Positions 35,738 through 44,746 of a stretch of DNA of 64,000 nt are shown piece after piece. The position numbers and the translations under genes were made by a program. The stretch spans positions 1 through 64,000 of the forward strand of contig NZ_LZHZ01000019.1 in NCBI RefSeq assembly GCF_001667505.1, given 5' to 3'. Below the pieces are notes generated by a model. That model saw nothing but the letters and a program-made list of their open reading frames with translations. It had not been told where the DNA came from and searched no databases. The DNA is from Mycobacterium sp. ACS1612. Lineage in GTDB: Bacteria > Actinomycetota > Actinomycetes > Mycobacteriales > Mycobacteriaceae. Position 1 is the first letter of the stretch; every line of letters starts with the position of its first letter.

Positions 35738-35854
35738 GCCTGTTCAGCGGCCTTTCACACGTCGGCACAGCAACAGCCCAGACCATGGTCAGCTCGGGCA
35801 CAAAATCGGCGCGCCTGCGCACAGACCAGCCAATATGGTCTAGCGTCAAACGGC

Positions 35855-36436
35855 ATGACCACCGCCGAACCGGCTCAGTTCCGTGAAGCGGTGGCGGCGA
35901 TGAATGCCACCACCGTGCGGCCGGAAATCGAGCTCGGCCCGATTCGCCCGCCGCAGCGGCTGGCGCCGTTCAGCTACGCGTTGGGCGCCGAAGTCAGACA
36001 CCCAGAGACGGCCATCGTCCCCGAGCGGTCCGAAGGTGACGCGTTCGGCCGGTTGATCCTGTTGCACGATCCCGAGGGCGCCGACGCGTGGGACGGCACC
36101 ATGCGGCTAGTCGCCTACATCCAGGCCGACCTCGATCCCAGCGAGGCCCTCGACCCGCTGCTGCCCGACGTGGCGTGGAGCTGGTTGGTCGAGGCGCTCG
36201 AATCGCGGGCCGAGCACCTCACCGCGCTGGGCGGCACGGTCACCGCGACCACATCGGTGCGCTTCGGCGACATCTCCGGGCCGCCGCGCGCGCACCAACT
36301 CGAACTGCGCGCCTCGTGGACCGCGACGACGCTGGAGCTGGGCCCCCACGTGCAGGCGTTCTGCGCGGTGCTCGAGCACGCCGCGGGCCTGCCGCCGGCC
36401 GGTGTCACCGATCTGAGCTCCCGCACGCGCGCCTGA
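35855..36436 (+). CDS. DUF3000 protein, Rv2680-like
   Basis: The 193-residue protein belongs to the actinobacterial DUF3000 family (TTVRPEIELGPIRPPQRLAP, FSYALGAEVRHPETAIVPER, WDGTMRLVAYIQADLDPSEA, DVAWSWLVEALESRAEHLTA). It is soluble and of unknown function. The ATG at 35855 is used; the frame is open far upstream across the hemE region but that part is antisense noise. It ends two bases before the RNase D gene, as Rv2680-Rv2681 do. Confidence 0.88.
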   Translation: MTTAEPAQFREAVAAMNATTVRPEIELGPIRPPQRLAPFSYALGAEVRHPETAIVPERSEGDAFGRLILLHDPEGADAWDGTMRLVAYIQADLDPSEALDPLLPDVAWSWLVEALESRAEHLTALGGTVTATTSVRFGDISGPPRAHQLELRASWTATTLELGPHVQAFCAVLEHAAGLPPAGVTDLSSRTRA

Positions 36437-36438
36437 CG

Positions 36439-37698
36439 ATGGCGGACCCCGAACAGGCCGCCGAGGCGCAGGAGCAGGAGGCTGAGGCCACGCCGCTGCT
36501 CGCGCCACGGGACGGCGTGCCGCCGCTGTCGGTCAGCCGCGACGAAATCGCAAGAGCCGCAGATCTTTTGGCGTCCGGCCGCGGCCCCTTCGCGGTCGAC
36601 GCCGAGCGGGCATCGGGCTTTAAGTATTCCAACCGCGCCTACCTGGTGCAGATCCGCCGCGCCGGTGCGGGCACCGTGCTGATCGACCCGGTGAACCACG
36701 GCGGGGACCCGGTCGAGACGCTGGCCCCGGTCGCGGCCGTGCTGGCGACCGACGAGTGGGTGCTGCACGCGGCCGATCAGGATTTGCCGTGTCTGGCCGA
36801 GGTCGGCCTGCGGCCGCCGAAGCTGTACGACACCGAGTTGGCGGGCAGGTTGGCCGGTTACGAGCGGGTGAACCTGGCGACGATGGTGCAGCGGCTGCTG
36901 GGCCTGCAGTTGATGAAGGGCCACGGCGCGGCCGACTGGTCGAAGCGCCCGCTGCCGCATGACTGGCTGAATTACGCCGCGCTCGATGTCGAGGTGCTGC
37001 TCGACCTGCGCGACGCGGTCGCCGCCGTGTTGGCCGAACAAGGCAAAACAGATTGGGCCGAACAGGAATTCGAGTTCGAGCGCACCTTCGAACCGTCACC
37101 GACGCGGCGGGACCGGTGGCGGCGCACGTCGGGCATCCACAAGGTGCGCAATCCGCGGGCGCTGGCTGCCGTTCGGGAGTTGTGGATGACCCGCGATCAC
37201 ATCGCCCGCCGCCGCGACATCGCGCCAGGGCGGATCCTGCCTGACTCGGCGATCATCAACGCCGCGACCGTCAACCCGGACACCATCGAGAAGCTGACCG
37301 AACTGCCGGTGTTCGGCGGCGCCCGGCAACGCCGCAGCGCGCAGGTGTGGCTGGATGCGCTCGCCCGCGCCAGAACCGCGGAGCCTCCCGAGGCGCAGGA
37401 GCCGTCCAACGGCCCGCCGCCCGCGTCGCGCTGGTCTCGGCGCAAACCCGAGGCGGCTGCCCGGCTGGAGGCGGCCAGGGCCGCGCTCAACGAACTGTCA
37501 GAACGGGTTTCGGTGCCACCGGAGAACCTGGTCTCCCCCGAGGTCATCCGCCGGTTGTGCTGGGACTGGCAACCGGCCGCCGATACCATCGCGGCGGTCG
37601 ACGCCTTCCTGCGCGACGCAGGGGCCAGGCCGTGGCAACGTGAACTCGCCGACCCGGTGCTTGCCAAGGCGCTCAATCCTGAACGCGAGCAGTCGTAA
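36439..37698 (+). CDS. rnd: Ribonuclease D-like 3'-5' exonuclease with HRDC domain
   Basis: The 419-residue protein has the DEDDy exonuclease motifs: Exo I FAVDAERASGFKYSNRAYLV (DxE), Exo II LHAADQDLPCLAEVGL, Exo III YAALDVEVLLDLRDAV (Tyr and Asp). An HRDC domain follows (LAAVRELWMTRDHIARRRDI, LPDSAIINAA), then a proline-rich linker and a second HRDC-like C-terminal part. It trims structured RNAs such as tRNA precursors. It corresponds to Rv2681 and is coupled to DUF3000. Confidence 0.9.
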   Translation: MADPEQAAEAQEQEAEATPLLAPRDGVPPLSVSRDEIARAADLLASGRGPFAVDAERASGFKYSNRAYLVQIRRAGAGTVLIDPVNHGGDPVETLAPVAAVLATDEWVLHAADQDLPCLAEVGLRPPKLYDTELAGRLAGYERVNLATMVQRLLGLQLMKGHGAADWSKRPLPHDWLNYAALDVEVLLDLRDAVAAVLAEQGKTDWAEQEFEFERTFEPSPTRRDRWRRTSGIHKVRNPRALAAVRELWMTRDHIARRRDIAPGRILPDSAIINAATVNPDTIEKLTELPVFGGARQRRSAQVWLDALARARTAEPPEAQEPSNGPPPASRWSRRKPEAAARLEAARAALNELSERVSVPPENLVSPEVIRRLCWDWQPAADTIAAVDAFLRDAGARPWQRELADPVLAKALNPEREQS

Positions 37699-37736
37699 CG
37701 GGCCCGGCCCGCGGCGTAGGTGCCTAATCTGAAGCG

Positions 37737-39398
37737 GTGGCGCTGCTTCTCGGTCCCGTGCTCCGACACGTCGACGATACGACGGCGCAGGTGTGGGTGC
37801 AGACGGGTCACGCCGCGACGGTGACGGTGCTCGGTTGCGCAGCAAGAACTTTTGAGGTCCAAGGTCATCACTACGCCCTCGTCCCGGTGACCGGCCTGGC
37901 CGAGAATTCCACGACCCCGTACCAGGTCAGCATCGACGGAGAGCAGGTGTGGCCGCTACCTGACTCGCAGTTTCCGCCGAGCGTGATCCGCACGCGCGGC
38001 GGCGACTCCGCGCACCGGTTGCGCGCCGTCTTCGGCTCCTGCCGATACCCGAAGACCGGGATGGCCGACATCGACGAGGAACTCGGCCACGACGCGCTCG
38101 ACTGCTACGCCGACCGGATGGCCGGCCAGCCGATGGACGAGTGGCCGGACATGCTGATCCTGCTCGGGGACCAGGTGTACGCCGACGAGCTCACGCCCGA
38201 GGCCCGTCGGCACATCGCGGGCCGCCGGCGCACACACGCGAAACGCCCGCCCGAAGAGGTCGTCACGTTCGGCGAGTACGAACAGCTGTACCGCCATTCG
38301 TGGGGCGACCCGGAGATCCGCTGGATCATGTCGACAGTGCCCACCGCGATGATCTTCGACGATCACGACATCCGCGACGACTGGAACACATCGGCGGTGT
38401 GGCGGGCGGAGATGAACAAGCAGTCCTGGTGGCGAGACCGGATCCGCGCCGGCTTGGCGTCGTACTGGGTGTACCAGCACCTCGGCAACCTCAGCCCCGC
38501 CGAACTCGCAGCCGACGAGGACTATCGGCGGCTGCGCGACATCGACGGTGACATCTGGCCGGCGCTGGTCGAACTGGCCGACCGCGCGGACGCCGAGGTC
38601 GATGCGAACAAGGGCGTCCGGTTCAGCTATCGATGGGACCTCGGTCGCAGCCGGTTCCTCATGATGGACAGCCGCAACGGGCGGATCCTGGACTCCGGCG
38701 AGCGCATGATGATCGGCGAGCGGGAGTTCGGCTGGCTCGAGGCGCAGGCCGCCGACGGGCTCGACGAACTGGACCATCTGATCCTCGCATCGTCGGTGCC
38801 GTGGCTTCTGCCGCCGGTGCTGTCCGACTTGGAGACGGTGAACGAGATCGCCGCCGACCGGGGCGGCTGGCGCGGCAAGTTGGCCGAATCAATCCGGCAG
38901 GCAGCCGATTTCGAGCACTGGGCGGCGTTCTTCAAGTCGTTTGTGCGGCTGACACAGATGATCGCGCGGGTGACAACGTATCCCGGCGGACCGGCGACCG
39001 TCACCGTGCTCTCCGGCGACGTGCACCACAGTTACGTCGCCCGCGCGCAGTTGGCTGCGGCGCCCGGCGCGACAGTGCATCAGGTCGTCTGCTCGCCGGT
39101 GCACAACAAGGTGCCGCCATACGTCAAACCGGCGTTCAAAATCGGGTGGTCACACCGACTTGCGCCGGTGATGCGGCGGTGGGCACGTCGTCGAGGAGCG
39201 TCGTCGCTGCCGGTCACGTGGACCGATGTCTGCGGTCCGCTGTTCGGCAACACCATCGCGCTGCTGCAGATCTCCGGCCGCGACGTCGAGGTCGTCTTCG
39301 AGCAGCCCAGCGCGTCAGGCACGCTCGAAACCGTCAGCAGGGTGCCGCTGACCGCGCCCGACGCCGAGCAGGTGGGCCCGGTTCGCGCTAGGAGGTGA
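37737..39398 (+). CDS. PhoD-like metallophosphoesterase
   Basis: The 553-residue protein begins with an Fn3-like domain (VLRHVDDTTAQVWVQTGHAA) and continues with a PhoD-type metallophosphatase: FGSCRYPKTG, MLILLGDQVYADE, TAMIFDDHDIRDDWN, HLILASSVPWLLPP and TVLSGDVHHSYVARAQL, which supply the metal ligands. No signal peptide is evident, so it is probably cytoplasmic, unlike secreted PhoD enzymes. GTG 37737 is the start. Its 3' end overlaps the convergent hydrolase by 11 bases. The substrate is unknown. Confidence 0.86.
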   Translation: MALLLGPVLRHVDDTTAQVWVQTGHAATVTVLGCAARTFEVQGHHYALVPVTGLAENSTTPYQVSIDGEQVWPLPDSQFPPSVIRTRGGDSAHRLRAVFGSCRYPKTGMADIDEELGHDALDCYADRMAGQPMDEWPDMLILLGDQVYADELTPEARRHIAGRRRTHAKRPPEEVVTFGEYEQLYRHSWGDPEIRWIMSTVPTAMIFDDHDIRDDWNTSAVWRAEMNKQSWWRDRIRAGLASYWVYQHLGNLSPAELAADEDYRRLRDIDGDIWPALVELADRADAEVDANKGVRFSYRWDLGRSRFLMMDSRNGRILDSGERMMIGEREFGWLEAQAADGLDELDHLILASSVPWLLPPVLSDLETVNEIAADRGGWRGKLAESIRQAADFEHWAAFFKSFVRLTQMIARVTTYPGGPATVTVLSGDVHHSYVARAQLAAAPGATVHQVVCSPVHNKVPPYVKPAFKIGWSHRLAPVMRRWARRRGASSLPVTWTDVCGPLFGNTIALLQISGRDVEVVFEQPSASGTLETVSRVPLTAPDAEQVGPVRARR

Positions 39399-40287
39399 CG
39401 CGCTCGATGTGGGCAAGAAAGTGTTCTAGCACCGCATCGGGTGCCTCGATCTGCGGCCAGTGCCCGATCGCGTCGTCGAGCATCACGACGTCGGGATCGG
39501 GGATGACCTCGAGATAGCGCTGCGCCATGTGCCTGCCCGAGTTCGGGTCGACGGGTCCGTCGATCAACCGCATCGCGACGGCCGTCTCCCGCATCGCCCG
39601 CACCCACCGATTGCGGTGCGCGTAGCGGTCGGTGACGAACCGGCCGACCTTGTGCAGCACACGCTTTCCGTCGTTGTACTCCAGCACTTCGTGAAAAAGG
39701 TCGAGCATCCGCCGTGTCGGTTTGGTGTTCGGGCCGAACATCTCGTTGATCGTCGGCTCGATGATCCGCCTCGACAGCGGGCTGCCCTGCAGCGGACTCA
39801 TGATGTCGCCCAACGGAGTTCGTGACATCAGCTTCTGCATCAACCGGGGCGTGTACGCCTCGTTGAACAGGCCGCCGTTGAGCCAGGTGATCGACTCGAT
39901 GTGCAACCCGCCGTAAACCTGTTCGCGAAACTGGTGGCGGCCCAAAAGTTCCTGGCCGACGGAGTCGCCGAGGTCGTGAGCCAGGATGTGTGCTGAACCG
40001 ACACCCAGATGCGCCAACAGCGCCTCGTGCATGTCGGCGTGGTCGTGCACGGAGTACTCATAAGCGACGGGTTTGGCGGAGAATCCCATGCCGAGCATGT
40101 CCGGCGCGACGACCGTGAAGCGGGCGGTCAGCCGGTCCCACAACGGCGCCCAGTCCCACGTGTTGAACGGATAGCCGTGGATCAGCACCAGGTGAGGCCC
40201 ACTGCCTTCGACCCGGTAGAAGATGTCGAAACCCAGATAGTCGAAGTATTGTCCACCGGCTTTCCAGCGTTCGAGCTCAGCATCCAT
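39388..40287 (-). CDS. Epoxide-hydrolase-like alpha/beta hydrolase
   Basis: The 299-residue protein has HGYPFNTWDW (oxyanion region), the nucleophile elbow ILAHDLGDSVGQE, in which Asp replaces Ser, and GHWPQIEAPDAV with the catalytic His. The acid candidate is in MRLIDGPVDPNSG. Asp as nucleophile is characteristic of epoxide hydrolases and haloalkane dehalogenases. No membrane segment or signal is present. It faces the PhoD-like gene and lies downstream of dxs across an inverted-repeat region. Confidence 0.85.
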   Translation of the reverse strand: MDAELERWKAGGQYFDYLGFDIFYRVEGSGPHLVLIHGYPFNTWDWAPLWDRLTARFTVVAPDMLGMGFSAKPVAYEYSVHDHADMHEALLAHLGVGSAHILAHDLGDSVGQELLGRHQFREQVYGGLHIESITWLNGGLFNEAYTPRLMQKLMSRTPLGDIMSPLQGSPLSRRIIEPTINEMFGPNTKPTRRMLDLFHEVLEYNDGKRVLHKVGRFVTDRYAHRNRWVRAMRETAVAMRLIDGPVDPNSGRHMAQRYLEVIPDPDVVMLDDAIGHWPQIEAPDAVLEHFLAHIERVTS

Positions 40288-40311
40288 ATCCGCGAGGCTC
40301 CTGTCTGGTCA

Positions 40312-40369
40312 CGAGCAGACGCAAAAGTCCCCGACACGCCGCGTTTTCGGGCGAGGTTACGTCTGCTCG
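40312..40369. repeat. Inverted pair of CGAGCAGACG motifs around a GC-rich core
   Basis: CGAGCAGACG at 40312-40321 and its complement CGTCTGCTCG at 40360-40369 flank 38 bases that contain further partial symmetry (CAAAAG...CGTTTTCGGG). The right half covers the end of dxs. It could act as a terminator for dxs. The same decamer occurs again at 48691 and as a nonamer at 30807. Confidence 0.55.
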
Positions 40370-42273
40370 CGGAGTGAAGGTTCGGGCTCTGAGGCGCGGG
40401 TTCCGAGTGCCGCCACCCAACCGGTGATCCGGCGGGCGATGTTGGCGTCGGTCAGGCCGACATCGGCCAGCACCTCACCGCGCGACGCCTGGTCGAAGAA
40501 CTGCTGCGGCAAGCCGAGGTCGCGGCACGGGACGTCGATCTCCGCGCGTCGCAGCGCACCTGACACCGCCGAGCCGACGCCGCCTGCGACGCCGTTGTCC
40601 TCGACGGTGACCACGAGCTTGTGCGCGCGCGCCAACTCGCCGAGCGCCTCCGGCACCGGCAGTATCCATCGCGGGTCGACGACCGTCACGCCGATGCCCT
40701 GGTTGCGCAGTCGCTCCGCGACCGCCAACGCCATTGCCGCGAACGGGCCGACCGCGACCAGCAGCACGTCGTCCGACATTCCGTCCGCGGGCAGCGCCAA
40801 CACGTCGATGCCATCGCGCCGCTCGAGCGCCGGAATGTCTTCGCCGACATCGCCTTTCGGGAACCGGATGGCGGTGGGGCCGTCGTCGACGTCCAGCGCC
40901 TCGCCGAGTTCCTCGCGCAGCCGGGCGCCGTCACGTGGCGCGGCGACCCGCATGCCAGGCACGATACCCAGCATCGACAGGTCCCACATGCCGTTGTGGC
41001 TGGCGCCGTCGGGTCCGGTGACCCCGGAGCGGTCCAGCACCATGGTGACCGGCAGCCTGTGCAGCGCGACGTCCATCATCACCTGGTCGAAGGCCCGGTT
41101 CAGGAACGTCGAATAGATGGCCACCACCGGGTGCATACCGCCCATCGCCAGACCCGCGGCCGACGTCATCGCGTGCTGCTCGGCGATGCCGACGTCGAAG
41201 AACCGGTCCGGGAACCGCTGCCGGAACGACGTCAGGCCGGTCGGCCCCGGCATCGCGGCGGTGATCGCCACCACGTCACGTCGCCGACTTGCGTAGCCGA
41301 TCAGCGCATCGGAGAACGCCGACGTCCACCCGGGCCCGGGCACCGAGGTGGCCAGCCCGGTCTCCGGGTCGATCACGCCACAGGAGTGCATCTGGTCGGC
41401 TTCGTCGTTTTCCGCGGGCGGATAGCCCATGCCCTTGCGGGTGACCACGTGCACGATCACCGGCGCCTTGAAGTTGCGTGCCTGGCGCAGCGCGGTCTCG
41501 ACGGCATGCTCGTCGTGGCCGTCGATGGGGCCGACGTACTTCAGGCCAAGGTCGGTGAACATCACCTGCGGCGACAGCGCGTCCTTGATGCCCGCCTTCA
41601 CGCTGTGCAGACACTGGTAGCAGAGCTCACCGACGAGCGGTACCCCGCGCAGCGCGCGCTTGCCCTCGTCGAGCACCTTCTCATAACCGGGTTGCAGCCG
41701 TAGCCCGGCCAGGTGCTCGGCGAAACCGCCGATGGTCGGCGCGTAGCTGCGGCCGTTGTCGTTGACGACGATCACGACGGGCCGCCTGGCCGCGGCGATG
41801 TTGTTCAGCGCTTCCCAGCACATGCCGCCGGTCAGCGCACCGTCGCCGACCACGGCGACCACGTGCCGGTTGCGGTGCCCGGACAGCTCGAAGGCCTTGG
41901 CCAGGCCGTCGGCGTAGGAGAGCGACGCGCTGGCGTGGCTGGACTCCACCCAATCGTGCTCGCTCTCGCCGCGCGACGGGTAGCCGGACAGGCCGCCCTT
42001 CTTGCGCAGTGAGTCGAAGTCATGGCTGCGGCCCGTCAGCATCTTGTGCACGTAGGACTGATGGCCGGTGTCGAAGATGATCGGATCGTGCGGCGAGTCG
42101 AACACGCGATGCAGGGCGAGGGTGAGTTCCACCACACCGAGGTTCGGGCCGAGATGCCCACCGGTTGCAGCGACCTTGTGGATCAGAAATTCGCGGATTT
42201 CCTGTGCCAGATCGCTCAACTGCGACTGGGAGAGGTGCTGCAGATCAGCGGGGCCGCGGATCTGTTCAAGCAT
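40357..42273 (-). CDS. dxs: 1-deoxy-D-xylulose-5-phosphate synthase
   Basis: The 638-residue transketolase-like enzyme starts [20 protein letters not shown]. Thiamine-diphosphate site: [20 protein letters not shown] ... [14 protein letters not shown]. Second domain: [20 protein letters not shown] and [20 protein letters not shown] with the catalytic Glu. It condenses pyruvate and glyceraldehyde-3-phosphate in the first step of the MEP isoprenoid pathway. The upstream frame continues to 42390, but ATG 42273 opens the conserved protein. Matches Rv2682c. It lies downstream of nhaA on the same strand by 28 bases. Confidence 0.96.
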   Translation of the reverse strand: MLEQIRGPADLQHLSQSQLSDLAQEIREFLIHKVAATGGHLGPNLGVVELTLALHRVFDSPHDPIIFDTGHQSYVHKMLTGRSHDFDSLRKKGGLSGYPSRGESEHDWVESSHASASLSYADGLAKAFELSGHRNRHVVAVVGDGALTGGMCWEALNNIAAARRPVVIVVNDNGRSYAPTIGGFAEHLAGLRLQPGYEKVLDEGKRALRGVPLVGELCYQCLHSVKAGIKDALSPQVMFTDLGLKYVGPIDGHDEHAVETALRQARNFKAPVIVHVVTRKGMGYPPAENDEADQMHSCGVIDPETGLATSVPGPGWTSAFSDALIGYASRRRDVVAITAAMPGPTGLTSFRQRFPDRFFDVGIAEQHAMTSAAGLAMGGMHPVVAIYSTFLNRAFDQVMMDVALHRLPVTMVLDRSGVTGPDGASHNGMWDLSMLGIVPGMRVAAPRDGARLREELGEALDVDDGPTAIRFPKGDVGEDIPALERRDGIDVLALPADGMSDDVLLVAVGPFAAMALAVAERLRNQGIGVTVVDPRWILPVPEALGELARAHKLVVTVEDNGVAGGVGSAVSGALRRAEIDVPCRDLGLPQQFFDQASRGEVLADVGLTDANIARRITGWVAALGTRASEPEPSLREQT

Positions 42274-42301
42274 TAGGCCAGTGTAGCCACGGGTCAGTGG
42301 C

Positions 42302-43579
42302 TCAGTCGTATCCAGACTGGTAGATGTCGGGAACGCCGTCCTGGTCGGTGTCCGTCGTCTCGATCGCCTCGATGCGCCGGTACGCCGCATTGCGGCTCAA
42401 CAACACGACCGACGCCACTACACCTGCGATGACGGACCCCACCAGCACCCCGATCTTGACGTCGTCGCCCGCGGGTGTGCCGTGGCCGAAGGCGAGCTCA
42501 CCGATCAACAGCGACACGGTGAAGCCGATGCCCGCCAGCAGCGACACGCCGAGCACGTCGCGCCATGCCAGATCTTCGTCGAGCGCCGCATGGGTGAACT
42601 TGGCCAGCAGCCACGCCGTGCCGAACACCCCGAGCGGTTTACCGATCACCAGGCCCGCGATGACACCGTCGGTGACCGGATGCGACAGCGAGTCGGCAAG
42701 GCCCGACCAGCCGCCGACCGTCACCCCCGCGGCGAAGAACGCGAACACCGGCACGGCGACGGCCGCGGAGACCGGCCGCAGCCCATGCTCGAACCGGTCT
42801 GCGCTGCTGTTTCTGCCGAGCACCGGGATGGTGAAGCCCAGGACCACTCCCGCGACGGTCGCGTGTACGCCGCTGGCATGGACCAGGGCCCAGGCCACCA
42901 CGGCCAGCGGAACCAGCAGCCACCAGTGATTGATCCCCCTCTGCACCGCGAGCCCGAACAAAACAATCGGGATGACGGCCACCGCCAGGGGCCCGACGGC
43001 CAAGTGATCCGTGTAAAAGACGGCGATGACGGTGATCGCGAGCAGATCGTCGACAACGGCGAGAGTCAGCAGGAACGTCCGCAGCGCGGTGGGCAGATGG
43101 GTGGATAAGACCGCAAGCACCGCGAGGGCGAACGCGATGTCGGTGGCGATCGGCACCGCCCACCCCCCGAGGTTCTCGGGCCGGTCGGCCGCCAGGTTGA
43201 TGCCGATGAAGATCGCGGCAGGCACCAGCATGCCGCCGACGGCCGCCGCGATCGGTAATGCCGCACGGCGCGGGTCACGCAGATCGCCTGCGACGAACTC
43301 GCGCTTGAGTTCGACGCCGACGACAAAGAAGAAGATCGCCAGCAATCCGTCGGCCGCCCACGCCGAAATGGACAGGTTCAGGCGCAGCGACTCTGGTCCG
43401 ATCACGAAGTTCGACATGGCGCGGTAGGCGCCGGACCACGGTGAGTTCGCCCACACCAGCGCAGCGCCTGCGGCGGCCAACAGCAGCACGCCGCCGACGG
43501 TCTCCCTGCGGAAGATCTCGGCGAAGCGCTGCGCCTCCGACCGGGAGGCGCGGGACAACAATCGCATCGGGCTGGACAT
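42302..43579 (-). CDS. nhaA: Na+/H+ antiporter NhaA
   Basis: The 425-residue protein has NhaA helices including [38 protein letters not shown] (transport-site Asp region) and [20 protein letters not shown] with the two adjacent Asp residues. It exports Na+ in exchange for H+. The C-terminus carries an unusual soluble tail ending [16 protein letters not shown], which matches a DxDxDGxxD calcium-binding loop. The gene is absent from this place in M. tuberculosis as far as I remember. It is divergent from the ABC operon. Confidence 0.93.
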   Translation of the reverse strand: MSSPMRLLSRASRSEAQRFAEIFRRETVGGVLLLAAAGAALVWANSPWSGAYRAMSNFVIGPESLRLNLSISAWAADGLLAIFFFVVGVELKREFVAGDLRDPRRAALPIAAAVGGMLVPAAIFIGINLAADRPENLGGWAVPIATDIAFALAVLAVLSTHLPTALRTFLLTLAVVDDLLAITVIAVFYTDHLAVGPLAVAVIPIVLFGLAVQRGINHWWLLVPLAVVAWALVHASGVHATVAGVVLGFTIPVLGRNSSADRFEHGLRPVSAAVAVPVFAFFAAGVTVGGWSGLADSLSHPVTDGVIAGLVIGKPLGVFGTAWLLAKFTHAALDEDLAWRDVLGVSLLAGIGFTVSLLIGELAFGHGTPAGDDVKIGVLVGSVIAGVVASVVLLSRNAAYRRIEAIETTDTDQDGVPDIYQSGYD

Positions 43580-43679
43580 CGAATCGATCAGCCGGTTGCG
43601 AAAAGCGCTGCAGGACTGGCGAATCGGCGAATTCGAAGAGACGTTTTCACGATGTGCTCCGGGGTCGGATTACGGACAC

Positions 43680-43795
43680 TGCCGACCAGGCTTCCCGGCA
43701 CACCGGTGTCCAATCTACCAGCCGAACAATTCGCTGTTGCTCTGAACGTGGCCGCGGTACATTTCCTCTTGGTGCGCCGGGAAGCCTGGTCGGCA
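43680..43795. repeat. 20-bp perfect inverted repeat 76 bp apart
   Basis: TGCCGACCAGGCTTCCCGGC at 43680-43699 recurs inverted at 43776-43795. The pair sits between divergent nhaA and the ABC operon, ending 30 bases before the ABC ATPase start. It could form a long stem in the ABC leader transcript, bound a small invertible segment, or mark a miniature element. No target duplication was recognised. Confidence 0.7.
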
Positions 43796-43825
43796 ATTTG
43801 TAACCCGACGAGTGAAAGGTTTCCG

Positions 43826-44746
43826 GTGCACGCTTATCCGGCGGCTGGTGCGAACCCCGCCTTCGCCATTGAAATCGACCGCATGACTAAGCGGTTCGGT
43901 GACATCGTTGCCGTCGACGACCTCAGCTTGACCGTAACTGCGGGCGAGGTGTTCGGCTTCCTCGGTCCCAACGGGGCAGGCAAATCGACGACGATTCGTG
44001 TGCTGCTCGGCCTCCTTCGCCCGAACGCAGGCCAGGCGCGCGTGTTCGGGGTGCCGGCGGGCGACGTCCGGCGGGCCCATGGCCGGCTGGCGTACGTGCC
44101 CGCCGATGTCGCGTTGTGGCCAACGCTCACCGGCGCCGAGACACTCGAGTTGCTGGGCAACGTCGGTCCGAGCATCGATGTGGACTACCGCCGGCACCTT
44201 GTGGAGCGCTTCGATCTGGACCTCGACCGACCAGGAAAGGCGTACTCCACCGGCAACCGGCAAAAGGTCGCGTTGGTCGCCGCGTTCGCCACACGCGCGG
44301 CCCTGCTGGTGCTCGACGAGCCGACCAGCGGGCTGGATCCCTTGATGGAGCGGGAGTTTCGGCAGTGCGTGCGCGAGGCGCGGGAACGCGGCCAGACCGT
44401 ATTTCTCAGCTCACATCAGCTTGCCGAAGTGGAAGCAGTGTGCGACAGGGTCGCTATCTTGAGAGCTGGGCGCGTCGTCGAGATCGACAGCATCACTGAC
44501 CTGCGGCGGTTGCGCCGCACGGTTGTCGAGGTTTCGTATCGTGACTCAAAGCCGTTGTTGGACACGACGGATGGCGTGTCGGCAGTCGAATACCTCGACG
44601 GTAACCGGCTGCGGTTCAGCTTGTCGGGGCCACCGGCGTCGGCCCTGCGGGCGTTGGCGGCCGCCGACGTCACGGCGCTGGCCGTGCGGGAACCGACACT
44701 GGAGGAGATCTTCCTCGACTACTACGGCGAGGCGGCACAATCATGA
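43826..44746 (+). CDS. ABC transporter ATP-binding subunit
   Basis: The 306-residue ATPase has Walker A FLGPNGAGKSTTIRVLLGLL, Q-loop region VPADVALWPTLTGAETLELL, signature AYSTGNRQKVALVAAFATRA (divergent, STGNRQK), Walker B LLVLDEPTSGLDPL and H-loop FLSSHQLAEVEAV. GTG 43826 is preferred because AAAGG precedes it and the domain begins soon after. It overlaps the permease start by four bases (ATGA). The type is an ABC-2 drug or lipid exporter, like Rv2688c that confers fluoroquinolone efflux in M. tuberculosis, though orthology is unproven. Confidence 0.9.
   Translation: MHAYPAAGANPAFAIEIDRMTKRFGDIVAVDDLSLTVTAGEVFGFLGPNGAGKSTTIRVLLGLLRPNAGQARVFGVPAGDVRRAHGRLAYVPADVALWPTLTGAETLELLGNVGPSIDVDYRRHLVERFDLDLDRPGKAYSTGNRQKVALVAAFATRAALLVLDEPTSGLDPLMEREFRQCVREARERGQTVFLSSHQLAEVEAVCDRVAILRAGRVVEIDSITDLRRLRRTVVEVSYRDSKPLLDTTDGVSAVEYLDGNRLRFSLSGPPASALRALAAADVTALAVREPTLEEIFLDYYGEAAQS

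Noticed and set aside
34679-35854. Long plus-strand open frame running across hemE into the DUF3000 gene
   Set aside because: Only the part from ATG 35855 has family motifs; the rest is antisense to hemE.
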